64,000 bases of DNA from Vagococcus coleopterorum (GTDB lineage Bacteria; Bacillota; Bacilli; Lactobacillales; Vagococcaceae), in assembly GCF_011303955.1 (NCBI RefSeq), contig NZ_CP049886.1, positions 62,001 through 126,000 on the forward strand, given 5' to 3'. The notes beneath the pieces are model-generated. The model saw only the letters and a program-made list of their open reading frames with translations. It was not told the DNA's origin and ran no database searches. How positions within the stretch are numbered: position 1 is the stretch's first letter; every line of letters begins with the position of its first letter. Shown here piece after piece: positions 25,807-34,161 of the stretch. The translations under genes and the position numbers were made by a program.

Positions 25807-27270
25807 TTTGATTTCAAAATAGTTTAACATCTCAACCATCAACTTGCCTTTAATCCACACTTGCTGATAATACATGTCAACCCCATTAATTGTTAATGGT
25901 TTTTTCGTAGAATCACTACTTGTTCCTCTTAGAAATAAATTACTGGTTCTTGATTTTGGAAAGTTTGGCGCTGATTTCGGAACGCCCGTTTTATTTATTA
26001 CTTGTTTTCCAGTCTTAGAATCTATATCAGGAACATCCACTAATTTATCATTTAAAATTAAATCTTTTATTTCATTCTCAAGTTTTTGCAATTCACTCTT
26101 TATAAACTCATCAGGGAAAACAAATCTTTTAAATCCAATAAATTTATTATCCAAGAGCTTGCTCTTAGATTGCGTTTCTTCAAAGACAACATATAAAAAT
26201 TGTTTTCCTAAAAAGTAGTTTAACAATTGTGATTCTTCTTCGTTTTCTTGATTCAACATATTCTCAAAATCTATGTTAATAAACTTAGTATCTTCTGTTC
26301 TTTTACCCTTGCTTGTTTGAGTAATTGTTTTAACACTCATATCTAATTTATCAAACAACTCAATCTTGCTAAGTTTCTTTACATCCACTCCAAACATTTT
26401 ACAAACAATCTGTTCAGAAATATTTTTAGAGACATCACCTTTTTTATTTAATTTAATGTCTATACCTAACTGATTCATAATTTCCTGGACCGTTTTATTT
26501 CTATAAATATCTGCAATTCTTCTCAATTCTGAATCTAACTCTTTCATAGATGTTATATCTTTTGACAATCTCTTTGATGCTTCACCGAAATAATCACCGA
26601 CAATTGACGATACTGTTGAGCGTTTTAATCTAAACCTTGGAGGATTTGGATATTTAGGGGCTGTATCAATTAATGTTAATTCACTTCTCAGTTCAGATGA
26701 TAATCTATGATAGTGTTCTTCGGGATTATTTGTTGTTTCTTGAATATTAATTAAAAAATCACGAACTAGTTCCCAGTCGTTTTTTAATCGTATTTCATCA
26801 AGTTCATTAAACTCGTGAAACGTGTATCCTTTAATTAAAAAATTAGCGTATTCAGCTGCAGGAACTGTCATTTCTGAGTCATAGTGATAAAACACTAATA
26901 ACATTTTTTCTAATTTATGCCAGAAATTTGATGTAAAAAACTCTTCTTTGACAATCTTATTAATAGACACAGCAGTTATAGACATTGGCTCTTTTGCTTC
27001 AAAAAGACCATTCCCTCTTTTGGGTCTTCTAATTCCAGTAGTTTTTAATTCGACCGGCCAGCCATTTACTACTAAATCAGCCTCTTGTTTATTGTCTGCT
27101 GGATAGCCTAATATAGATTGCTCAACAACATCACCTGCAATGCCAGTTATTTTCGGTTTATCTTTTGTCTTATCAAAGACATTATTTTTATCTACGCTAC
27201 CTAAGGTCTTATTTTTAACTCCATCAAAAATTTCAATTAATTCATCCTTTGTGAATGTATGCTTCGGCAT
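25804..27270 (-). CDS. Sau3AI/MutH-family type II restriction endonuclease
   Basis: A 488-residue protein with the size and layout of Sau3AI (489 residues): an N-terminal MutH-like nuclease domain and a C-terminal related domain for DNA binding. The nuclease motif is GDVVEQSILGYPADN, then KQEADLVVNGWPVELKTTG, giving E50, D65 and the E74-x-K76 pair of the D...ExK fold. Later segments FLYVVFEE and FIGFKRFVFPDEFIK match the family's second domain pattern. Sau3AI cuts before GATC, and the adjacent cytosine methyltransferase fits that pairing. The exact site here is inferred, not shown. Confidence 0.85.
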   Translation of the reverse strand: MPKHTFTKDELIEIFDGVKNKTLGSVDKNNVFDKTKDKPKITGIAGDVVEQSILGYPADNKQEADLVVNGWPVELKTTGIRRPKRGNGLFEAKEPMSITAVSINKIVKEEFFTSNFWHKLEKMLLVFYHYDSEMTVPAAEYANFLIKGYTFHEFNELDEIRLKNDWELVRDFLINIQETTNNPEEHYHRLSSELRSELTLIDTAPKYPNPPRFRLKRSTVSSIVGDYFGEASKRLSKDITSMKELDSELRRIADIYRNKTVQEIMNQLGIDIKLNKKGDVSKNISEQIVCKMFGVDVKKLSKIELFDKLDMSVKTITQTSKGKRTEDTKFINIDFENMLNQENEEESQLLNYFLGKQFLYVVFEETQSKSKLLDNKFIGFKRFVFPDEFIKSELQKLENEIKDLILNDKLVDVPDIDSKTGKQVINKTGVPKSAPNFPKSRTSNLFLRGTSSDSTKKPLTINGVDMYYQQVWIKGKLMVEMLNYFEIK

Positions 27271-27407
27271 AATAAGGCTCCCTTTATAAATTGTAGGTTA
27301 TATAACATAGTATAGCATTCTTACTTTACATTAATCTATAGAATTTGATCTTCATCTTTTGTCAAAAATGTTGTATACTATACTAGATAACAAAGGAGAG
27401 TTATATT

Positions 27408-28619
27408 ATGTCGAATGAACCATTAAAAATATTAGAATTATTCGCTGGTGTCGGCGGATTCAGAGTAGGATTGGAACGCGCCAACTTCTCTTTATACCAA
27501 ACAAAATGGGCTAACCAATGGGAGCCTTCTAAGAAAGCACAAGATGCTTTTGATTGTTACGATAGCCACTTTAAAGATAGCTTAAATATGAATGAAGATA
27601 TTGCTTCATTATCAGAAGAAAAATTAAAAGAAATCAACGCGGATATGATTGTCGGCGGATTTCCTTGCCAAGATTACTCAGTAGCCAGAAGTCTATCTGG
27701 TGGCAAAGGTATTCAAGGTAAAAAAGGCGTCTTATTTTGGGAAATCATTCGTTTAACTAAGATTATCCAACCTAAATACTTACTACTTGAAAATGTTGAC
27801 CGCTTATTAAAATCGCCTGCCAAACAACGCGGACGTGATTTTGCGATTATGTTATCAGCCTTTAACGACTTAGGTTATACAGTTGAATGGCGTGTGATTA
27901 ACGCAGCTGAATATGGTGGAGCGCAGCGTCGCCGACGTGTCTTTATCTTCATTTCTAAAAACGATACACCTTTAGCTCAAAAACTTTCCAACATTGATGA
28001 TGACAAAGTCATTTATCATGACGGATTATTCGCGCAAGAATTCCCAGTAACAAGCGATCCTAATAAAGGTCGTCGTTCAACAGGGAAATTAGTTGAAGAT
28101 ATCGTAGAAATTTCTGACAACTTTACAGGTAATATATACAGTACAGGTATTATGAGAAATGGTGAATACACAACTATCGAAACAATTCCTGTTGAAGAAA
28201 AAGCTGTTACGTTAAAAGAAATTATTCAACCTGAATCTGAGATAGACAAGAAATACTATTTAGATGATGAAGCAGTTAAAAAGTTCGAGTACCTGCGTGG
28301 TCCTAAGAAAATCGAACGAACGTCTGCTGAAGGTCACAAATATATTTTCTCTGAAGGTGGTATGTCACCAACTGATGATTTAAACAAACCAGGTAGAACA
28401 ATGTTAACCAGTGAAGGTTCTAAAAATAGAAGTACTCACTTAATCGAAGTCAATGGTAGACATCGCATCCTAACACCAATCGAATGCGAACGTCTTAACG
28501 GATTCCCAGATAATTGGACAGATACCATGTCAGACCGCATGCGCTACTTCGCAATGGGTAATGCATTAGTAACAACCATCATCACACGAATCGGATCAAG
28601 ACTAGAAAAAATGATGTAA
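27408..28619 (+). CDS. Cytosine-C5 DNA methyltransferase (Sau3AI-type partner)
   Basis: A 403-residue C5 methyltransferase with all standard motifs in order: I ILELFAGVGGFRVGLE, IV IVGGFPCQDYSVA with catalytic C87, VI YLLLENVDRLLKSP, VIII INAAEYGGAQRRRRVFIF, IX RILTPIECERLNGFPDNW and X RYFAMGNALVTTII. The target recognition region lies between VIII and IX (about residues 190-350). It is divergent from the Sau3AI-like endonuclease, so the two form one system. AAAGGAGAG precedes the ATG. Its codon use looks closer to the core genome than that of its neighbours. A terminator follows. Confidence 0.95.
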   Translation: MSNEPLKILELFAGVGGFRVGLERANFSLYQTKWANQWEPSKKAQDAFDCYDSHFKDSLNMNEDIASLSEEKLKEINADMIVGGFPCQDYSVARSLSGGKGIQGKKGVLFWEIIRLTKIIQPKYLLLENVDRLLKSPAKQRGRDFAIMLSAFNDLGYTVEWRVINAAEYGGAQRRRRVFIFISKNDTPLAQKLSNIDDDKVIYHDGLFAQEFPVTSDPNKGRRSTGKLVEDIVEISDNFTGNIYSTGIMRNGEYTTIETIPVEEKAVTLKEIIQPESEIDKKYYLDDEAVKKFEYLRGPKKIERTSAEGHKYIFSEGGMSPTDDLNKPGRTMLTSEGSKNRSTHLIEVNGRHRILTPIECERLNGFPDNWTDTMSDRMRYFAMGNALVTTIITRIGSRLEKMM

Positions 28620-28624
28620 ATAAA

Positions 28625-28652
28625 AAGACCAAGCTAATTAGCTTGGTCTTTT
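28625..28652. terminator. Bidirectional terminator
   Basis: Perfect palindrome AAAGACCAAGCTAA / TTAGCTTGGTCTTT, then TTTC. Serves the C5 methyltransferase and the convergent OLD gene. Confidence 0.9.
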
Positions 28653-28666
28653 TCTTATTGTTTATT

Positions 28667-30472
28667 TTAGTCAACTAACGTTAAAAAATCTGAAATCATG
28701 TCCGTAAATTCATAACAGTCATTCCCATCCTCATCACTATAATATTCTGTTTCACGAATATTATCACAAGTCATTTTTGGCCAAAAAATTTCTAACACAC
28801 TTGAACGCCTAATTTTAGGATTGGCCAAATTAACTGCTAATTTCACATCATTATCATCGGTAATTTCAACAGGAAATTCAAAGCAATCTTGATGTAAATA
28901 ATTTTCTGGTTCTCTTTTTTTGGTAAGATATGCCTTAATTCCTTTACTCTTCAACGGAGCCATTCTTTTTATATTTTTTTCGCCTTCTTGTGTCCCTAAA
29001 TCCGAATCTTGCAAGACACACCACGGAACATTAAATTGTTCTGCAAGATTGTATGTGACCCATGCATTTAAATTCCCGCAACCACCAGTAGGAATCAACA
29101 TGAATCCCGCTTCTTCTAAAGTCCTATCAATATAACCTCCAGCCTTTAGCATAGTACAAAGATGACGTACAAAAACTACATCACCCTGTCCCTCAACTAA
29201 TAACAAGGCTTTTGTCATTAAAGATATATTTTCCGAAACCAATCCTAATGTATCCGCAATTTCTTTATAAACTGTAGAACTTCCACTTTTAATTACCTTT
29301 TTATCATCTTGAATTGTGACAAACCTTAAACTTTCTAACGGTAATAAACCAGCCAAGGCAGGAGTATGAGTTGTTAAAATAACCTGTGAATTAGTATTGT
29401 ATGCTAATTCTAAAAATGACTCAATAATCATTTTTTGATGCTTGGGGTGTTGTGAAGTTTCAGGCTCTTCGAACGCATAAATCACATTTTTACTGTCTTT
29501 ATCTTTCATTTTCCTTTCAACTTCAGCACGAAAGAAGTTTAATAAAATTAACCTTCTAGCACCGCTTCCTCGTTTATTTATAGAAATCCCATCATCAGAA
29601 TGTATACTTAATTTAAATTGAGAATCAAATTTTGGTTCACTCTTAAATTCTGGTTTTAAAGAACTCGCTAACTCTTTATCCATTTCATTTAATTTTTCTA
29701 AAGTTCTATTAGCAGTTTCCATAGCCTTCTGCATAACTTCTTTTTTAATCTCTTCAATTTCAGTAGTTAATTCTTCTAATGCTTGCCTTACAGCAAATTT
29801 CATCGGATCAGCTACTTCTTTATCATCCTCGGTACTAGCTCGATCTGACTGAAAAAGGGCATATGTTGGTAAATAAGATTTTAATGTATCAAATATTTTT
29901 TTTGCATCTTCGCTGTCAGCAAGTACTTCCACTTCTTCAAATTGTAACGGTGCACAGGCTTGTCTTATCGCTTTTCTAATACTGACATTATTATTTGCAG
30001 AGTACGAGTCCTTATCTATTTCTAATTCTTTCGCTCTTTTCTTTAAATCAGTTTGCTTTAACATTAATAACTCATTGACATATTTATTTGTTGGGTGGTT
30101 ACACACTATATATACTTTTTCTTTTGGTTTAGCAGCTGTCGCTTTAAACACTTTCTTTATCTCAAGCAAACCATCTTTATTTAATAAGCACTCATCCTTT
30201 AACGTAGTTATTGAAGTTTTATCAATTGTTATATCTTGTGGCAACTCATCAAATAAACAAGTTATTTTTATTTCATCATCTTTTGAATTAACATTTAAAT
30301 CTTCTTTTTCACAAGTCACTAAATTATTATTAAAAAATATCTCTAATGCTTCTAATACTGTTGACTTACCTGCATCATTTTTACCAATAAATGCTGTAAG
30401 ATCATCAAAATCAATACTTACCTCTTCTTTATAACTTCTAAAATTTTCAATCTTTAATTTAATCAACTTCAT
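28667..30472 (-). CDS. OLD-family ATP-dependent endonuclease (AAA ATPase plus TOPRIM)
   Basis: A 601-residue protein with an SMC/RecF-like ATPase and a C-terminal TOPRIM nuclease. ATPase motifs are IKLKIENFRSYKEE, Walker A FIGKNDAGKSTVLEAL, a coiled segment at about 235-275, the signature-like GSGARRLILLNFFRA, Walker B NVIYAFEEPETSQHP and ILTTHTPALAGLLP. TOPRIM begins ALLLVEGQGDVVFVRHL (catalytic Glu) and continues with CVLQDSDLGTQ (DxD). OLD proteins defend against phage: P2 Old acts alone, whereas GajA works with the helicase GajB. No UvrD-like helicase lies on either side, so this looks like a solitary OLD. AGGAGGAG precedes the ATG. Confidence 0.9.
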   Translation of the reverse strand: MKLIKLKIENFRSYKEEVSIDFDDLTAFIGKNDAGKSTVLEALEIFFNNNLVTCEKEDLNVNSKDDEIKITCLFDELPQDITIDKTSITTLKDECLLNKDGLLEIKKVFKATAAKPKEKVYIVCNHPTNKYVNELLMLKQTDLKKRAKELEIDKDSYSANNNVSIRKAIRQACAPLQFEEVEVLADSEDAKKIFDTLKSYLPTYALFQSDRASTEDDKEVADPMKFAVRQALEELTTEIEEIKKEVMQKAMETANRTLEKLNEMDKELASSLKPEFKSEPKFDSQFKLSIHSDDGISINKRGSGARRLILLNFFRAEVERKMKDKDSKNVIYAFEEPETSQHPKHQKMIIESFLELAYNTNSQVILTTHTPALAGLLPLESLRFVTIQDDKKVIKSGSSTVYKEIADTLGLVSENISLMTKALLLVEGQGDVVFVRHLCTMLKAGGYIDRTLEEAGFMLIPTGGCGNLNAWVTYNLAEQFNVPWCVLQDSDLGTQEGEKNIKRMAPLKSKGIKAYLTKKREPENYLHQDCFEFPVEITDDNDVKLAVNLANPKIRRSSVLEIFWPKMTCDNIRETEYYSDEDGNDCYEFTDMISDFLTLVD

Positions 30473-30615
30473 TTATTACTCCTCCTTTTAATAACTCTAA
30501 TAAAACATTATCAAACCCTTTTTATTAAGACAAACTACAATGATAGTTCATTAATATAACGATTATAAACAGTTCATAAAATATTTTTTTGATTAAAATT
30601 TCATCAAAATACATA

Positions 30616-30643
30616 AAAACACCCTCAATTGAGGGTGTTTTCT
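30616..30643. terminator. Terminator
   Basis: AAACACCCTCAA / TTGAGGGTGTTT stem with flanking A and T runs, after the small membrane protein gene on the minus strand. Confidence 0.88.
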
Positions 30644-30644
30644 C

Positions 30645-30833
30645 TTACTTCTTCAACTTCATTTTCTCTTGGTACTTCCAGTTAACAAATCCTGCGATGA
30701 ATAGGAAGAATAAGAATACGCCAATTCCTTGCCACATACCTGCTTTAAAGGCGTTAACTAATGTATAAACTGGGATGAAAACAATCAGTCCTAAGACGAT
30801 AATCGCAAAAATAATTTGTAGTGCACGTTTCAT
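30645..30833 (-). CDS. Small two-helix membrane protein
   Basis: A 62-residue protein with membrane segments at about 5-27 (LQIIFAIIVLGLIVFIPVYT) and 34-50 (MWQGIGVFLFFLFIAGFV) and a basic end KYQEKMKLKK. AAAGGAG precedes the ATG and a terminator follows, so it is a genuine small gene. Family not recognised. Confidence 0.65.
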   Translation of the reverse strand: MKRALQIIFAIIVLGLIVFIPVYTLVNAFKAGMWQGIGVFLFFLFIAGFVNWKYQEKMKLKK

Positions 30834-30880
30834 AATAAACTCTCCTTTTAATCTCGTAGTCTCTTATTAACTATAACAAA

Positions 30881-30911
30881 AAGCCACTAGCTAAACTAGT
30901 GACTTTTTTGT
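30881..30911. terminator. Terminator after the choloylglycine-hydrolase-like gene
   Basis: AAGCCACTAG / CTAGTGACTT hairpin (one mismatch) with A run and T run on either side. Confidence 0.82.
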
Positions 30912-30915
30912 TATC

Positions 30916-31968
30916 TTAAGCTTTTTCCATTTCCACAACATCTTGATTGTAGTTAATGTGATAGCGTTGAACTTCTTTTAGGCTTTTAGCCATTGTTACT
31001 TTTTGAAGACGTCTGTTTTCATGCATTGAAACAAACATCTCTTTGTTTTTCAAATCATAACCAACTGTGTATTGCGTATTGTAGTTCATTGTATCATCAC
31101 TAATATCTTGAACTCCGTTAGCAATATCAAAGCTATTTAAGATGTGGAATAAGGCATCTCTTGCTTGATCTTTATCTTTTGTTGGACGACTGTGAGTTAA
31201 TAAAGTAGCTGCTCTCACAAAACGTGATTGAGCTGTGTAGTCACCAGGCATGCCGATTAAACCTGAGCCTTTACCTGCTGCTAGGACTTCTACATCACCA
31301 TTCATAATTTTATTCTCACGCATTTTATTTGTTAAGCCTGTGTAGTTTTGTAAGTTCGTCATGTGCCAGTCAAAGGTTGGACTATTTGTCATCACACCTA
31401 GTGGGTTTTCATGAACTTTGAAAGTACCATCACCATTGATTGGTTCCATTACAATACTATTACCTTCTGAGTCAGTAAACATAAAGTGGAAGGGATCTGA
31501 TTGACCCAAGTCATTCTTCGTATCAGACACACCAACTTCAGTTTGTGATTTTTCAATCACTTCTTGTAGCGAACCACAGTTACCTAAAGCCCACGTCATA
31601 TACTCTGAACTTCTTAAAGGTGCTTTTCCTGCTGCTTTAATCTCTTCTGCTTTACCGTAGTTAGCATAGTTTGAGAAGTATAACATCCCACAAGAGATAC
31701 CAGCATCATTGACCCCATCAACAAAAACAAACCCATCATTACCAAAAGGTTTACCATCAATGGCCATACCAATAACTTGGTGTTTAAAAGTAATTGGACT
31801 TTCAGCCTCTTCTAAAACATGTCCCACTGGGACATCAATTCCCACATAAGCATTAAAAGCTGGTTGTCCTTCAACAAAAGACTTAGGACCGAAAGGTACC
31901 ATAAACTCTTGAGTACGACCCCAAATAACAGATTTATCTTCAGAAATTAAACGAATACTTGTGCACAT
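30916..31968 (-). CDS. Choloylglycine hydrolase / penicillin V acylase family amidase
   Basis: Linear-amide hydrolase of the Ntn fold, 350 residues. After methionine removal, Cys2 (MCTSIRLI) becomes the nucleophile. WGRTQEF supplies the conserved arginine near residue 18. The block VMTNSPTFDWHMTNLQNYTGL is a strong family signature, and DAGISCGMLYFSNY and FHMFTDSEGNSIVMEP fit the core. Members cleave conjugated bile salts or penicillin V or act on acyl-homoserine lactones. The sequence does not decide between these; here GRTQEF replaces the GRN-D type seen in many bile salt hydrolases. AAAGGAGG precedes the ATG. Probably cytoplasmic, as there is no signal peptide. Confidence 0.88.
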   Translation of the reverse strand: MCTSIRLISEDKSVIWGRTQEFMVPFGPKSFVEGQPAFNAYVGIDVPVGHVLEEAESPITFKHQVIGMAIDGKPFGNDGFVFVDGVNDAGISCGMLYFSNYANYGKAEEIKAAGKAPLRSSEYMTWALGNCGSLQEVIEKSQTEVGVSDTKNDLGQSDPFHFMFTDSEGNSIVMEPINGDGTFKVHENPLGVMTNSPTFDWHMTNLQNYTGLTNKMRENKIMNGDVEVLAAGKGSGLIGMPGDYTAQSRFVRAATLLTHSRPTKDKDQARDALFHILNSFDIANGVQDISDDTMNYNTQYTVGYDLKNKEMFVSMHENRRLQKVTMAKSLKEVQRYHINYNQDVVEMEKA

Positions 31969-32044
31969 ACAATATTCCTCCTTTATTTATACAAGATAAG
32001 TATAACACTTGGAAGAACTCACAAAAAACGATAACCCTTGAACA

Positions 32045-32087
32045 ATAAAAAAGAAGATTACCTCTTTCAAGATAAGCTTCTTTTTTA
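32045..32087. terminator. Terminator-like hairpin
   Basis: AAGAAG..TTA pairs with TAA.CTTCTT (32050-32082), with A run before and T run after. It lies between the PASTA gene and the amidase gene, both on the minus strand. Confidence 0.7.
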
Positions 32088-32113
32088 CATTAGTTAAAAA
32101 TTATTTGTACATA

Positions 32114-32497
32114 CTAATTTAATAATTTACTTGTCCAACTTGCACTTCTTTTCAAAACATCTTCATCCGCAAAATAAATCTTAACTACACTGCCCTTGGC
32201 TACCCCTTTTAATAATGGATTGGGCTTAGGATATTCCATATCAACTACTTCATTAACTTTATATAGGCTGTACTTACTATTTGGTTTTCTTTTTTCTAAT
32301 ACACTTACAATAAATCCTAATTCTTCTAATATTCTTTTGGCTTCTTGTACTTCTACACCTAATAAATCAGGAACTTTTACATTATCACTTAAAGTTTTAC
32401 CAATCATATCTATCACTGGTGCAACGGTAGTGTTTAGCGCTTCATCACTGACTATTGTTTTCCTTGCTAACTTGCTTGCTTTTTTTATTATTGACAT
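32114..32497 (-). CDS. Orphan PASTA-domain protein
   Basis: A 127-residue protein with one PASTA domain at about residues 41-116: VKVPDLLGVEVQEAKRILEELGF, then VSVLEKRKPNSKYSLYKV and KGVAKGSVVKIYFA. PASTA domains normally sit outside the cell on Ser/Thr kinases or penicillin-binding proteins and bind muropeptides. Here there is no kinase, signal peptide or membrane segment; the N terminus (SIIKKASKLARKTI) is a basic amphipathic helix. Cytoplasmic or membrane-peripheral location is inferred. The ATG at 32497 has GAGGAG 7 bases upstream. Confidence 0.82.
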   Translation of the reverse strand: MSIIKKASKLARKTIVSDEALNTTVAPVIDMIGKTLSDNVKVPDLLGVEVQEAKRILEELGFIVSVLEKRKPNSKYSLYKVNEVVDMEYPKPNPLLKGVAKGSVVKIYFADEDVLKRSASWTSKLLN

Positions 32498-32616
32498 CAA
32501 ATCACTCCTCTATATAAGCTATGTTAAACTTGCGAGTTTTATAAAAAAACACTTTTATTTACCATATTTTACCATAGATAAACTACAATATTCCAAAAAT
32601 AGCCATAACTAATTCC

Positions 32617-32733
32617 TTACCACTTTTCATTCCCAACAGGTTCAAACTCTTGAACGTCTGCTTGGAACACCGTACCATCATAATCTTTAAATAGCTCTTC
32701 AATTGTTAACTCTTCTTTTTTAGAATCTGTCAT
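32617..32733 (-). CDS. 38-residue protein resembling the C-terminal tail of MazE/AbrB-type antitoxins
   Basis: A very small gene with an excellent ribosome site (GGGAGG, 7 bases before ATG). The acidic product has LTIEELFKDYDGTVFQADVQ followed by EFEPVGNEKW. That last part looks like the toxin-binding tail of MazE/PemI antitoxins, which often read EELF..Y.G and then D.G.PVG.E.W. The N-terminal DNA-binding domain is absent and no MazF-like toxin gene is adjacent. It lies 24 bases after the ECF ATPase stop, on the same strand, and is probably on that transcript. A trans-acting or relic antitoxin piece is inference. Confidence 0.55.
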   Translation of the reverse strand: MTDSKKEELTIEELFKDYDGTVFQADVQEFEPVGNEKW

Positions 32734-32757
32734 TTCATGACCTCCCTGAATTTTTAT

Positions 32758-34152
32758 TTAAACTATCTTCCCGTTCTCCAACCTTACTACCGCCGCACCT
32801 AGAGCTTGGATAAATTCCCAGTCGTGACTGACAACGAGTAATGTTTTCCCTTGTTGAGCTAGCGTCTGTAGACTCTTAACCACACTCATCATGTGGCGGT
32901 AGTCTAAGCCACTGGTTGGCTCATCTAAGATCACTAACTCCTTATCAGCTAAATAACTACTAGCAATCGCTAACCGCTGTTGTTGTCCACCAGATAAAGT
33001 TAAAGGGTGTTGGGTTAGCACATGGTCTAAAGAAAAGTCGATTGCCACCTGTACTCGTTCTTCCTTAGAAGCTGGTGACAACGCTAATTCTTTTTCTGTT
33101 GTCTCACCTAATAGTTGTAAGTGAGCTTCTTGTAAAACCAAATATGTTTCACCACGTCGTTGACGTCGACTAGCAACTTTATCTTTTTGATAAAAAGTTC
33201 CCTTAGCTCCACGTTCTAAACCAGCTACTGTTTTTAAAAGCGTGCTCTTACCGGCACCATTGTCTCCCACTAAACAGGTGATTTGGCCTGCAGATAAATG
33301 AAACTCAGCTAAACTTAACGCCGTCACAGGACCTGGATAGGTGACTTGCAGTTCTTTCCCTACTAAATAATCTTCAGCACTTCCACTTACTTGAACATGC
33401 TCTTTAGCTAATTCATCAGCGTGTAAAACACGCATACCTAGCTCACGACGTTCAGCTAACGAACGGGCTGAAAAGACTTGATAACTTTCATCCATCTTAA
33501 CTTGACCATCATCTAAAACAATCACACGGTCGACCAACTCTGACAAATACATAAAGCGGTGATCCGCCACGACAATCGTCATCCCTTGTTCTTTTAACTC
33601 CCCAAGAACTTGGCTAATCCGTTTTGTCGCTTTTTCATCTAAGTTACTTGTTGGTTCATCTAACAGCAACACCTGTGGTCGTTGCATATAAGCCGCCGCT
33701 AAAGCCACTAACTGTTGTTGCCCACTAGATAAGGTTGCCATCTCTTTATCTAATAACGACTCAATCCCAAATAACTGACTGACTTCGCCTAGTGAGGCTG
33801 TGATTTCTTCTTTTGGTAACTGTAAGTTCTCACATACAAAGACTAACTCATCTCTGACCACTGATGTGAAAAACTGAGTCCGAGGATTTTGAAAGACTGA
33901 CCCGACTTCACTTACCCACGCATCTTGCGTTGTCTCATCCATGACTTGTTGATTGATTTTCAACTCGCCCTCAAAAATCAGACTGTCATCGTAATGGACT
34001 AAGCCATTTAAACAATTTAACAAGCTGGTTTTACCTGAACCACTTTGACCAGTCAGTAAGACAAACTCCCCTTTAGGAATCGGCATGACAAGTGGTTCTA
34101 ATAATGATTGACCTGTCTCTGTCGACAAGTTTTTAAGATTCAACTGAATCAT
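32758..34152 (-). CDS. ECF transporter ATPase, fused double-cassette
   Basis: A 464-residue protein with two ABC cassettes in one chain, equivalent to EcfA1 plus EcfA2. Cassette 1 has LLTGQSGSGKTSLLNCL, LSSGQQQLVALAAAY and LLLDEPTSNLDEKAT. Cassette 2 has LVGDNGAGKSTLLKTVAG, LSGGQQQRLAIASSYL and LVILDEPTSGLDYRHM. It powers uptake with the EcfT and S-component genes just upstream. The gap to ecfT is 9 bases, so they form one operon. Confidence 0.94.
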   Translation of the reverse strand: MIQLNLKNLSTETGQSLLEPLVMPIPKGEFVLLTGQSGSGKTSLLNCLNGLVHYDDSLIFEGELKINQQVMDETTQDAWVSEVGSVFQNPRTQFFTSVVRDELVFVCENLQLPKEEITASLGEVSQLFGIESLLDKEMATLSSGQQQLVALAAAYMQRPQVLLLDEPTSNLDEKATKRISQVLGELKEQGMTIVVADHRFMYLSELVDRVIVLDDGQVKMDESYQVFSARSLAERRELGMRVLHADELAKEHVQVSGSAEDYLVGKELQVTYPGPVTALSLAEFHLSAGQITCLVGDNGAGKSTLLKTVAGLERGAKGTFYQKDKVASRRQRRGETYLVLQEAHLQLLGETTEKELALSPASKEERVQVAIDFSLDHVLTQHPLTLSGGQQQRLAIASSYLADKELVILDEPTSGLDYRHMMSVVKSLQTLAQQGKTLLVVSHDWEFIQALGAAVVRLENGKIV

Positions 34153-34161
34153 GACACCCTC

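Noticed and set aside
27300-27390. Controller-protein operator between the Sau3AI-like and C5 genes
   Set aside because: The inverted TATACT sequences are adequately explained as -10 elements of two divergent promoters; no C-protein gene is present.
28667-30472. Gabija system
   Set aside because: Only the GajA-like half is present; no helicase gene flanks it, and both adjacent genes are otherwise explained.
32196-32612. 138-codon plus-strand frame opposite the PASTA gene
   Set aside because: Antisense to a real gene; the hydrophobic look arises from the complementary strand, and there is no start signal.
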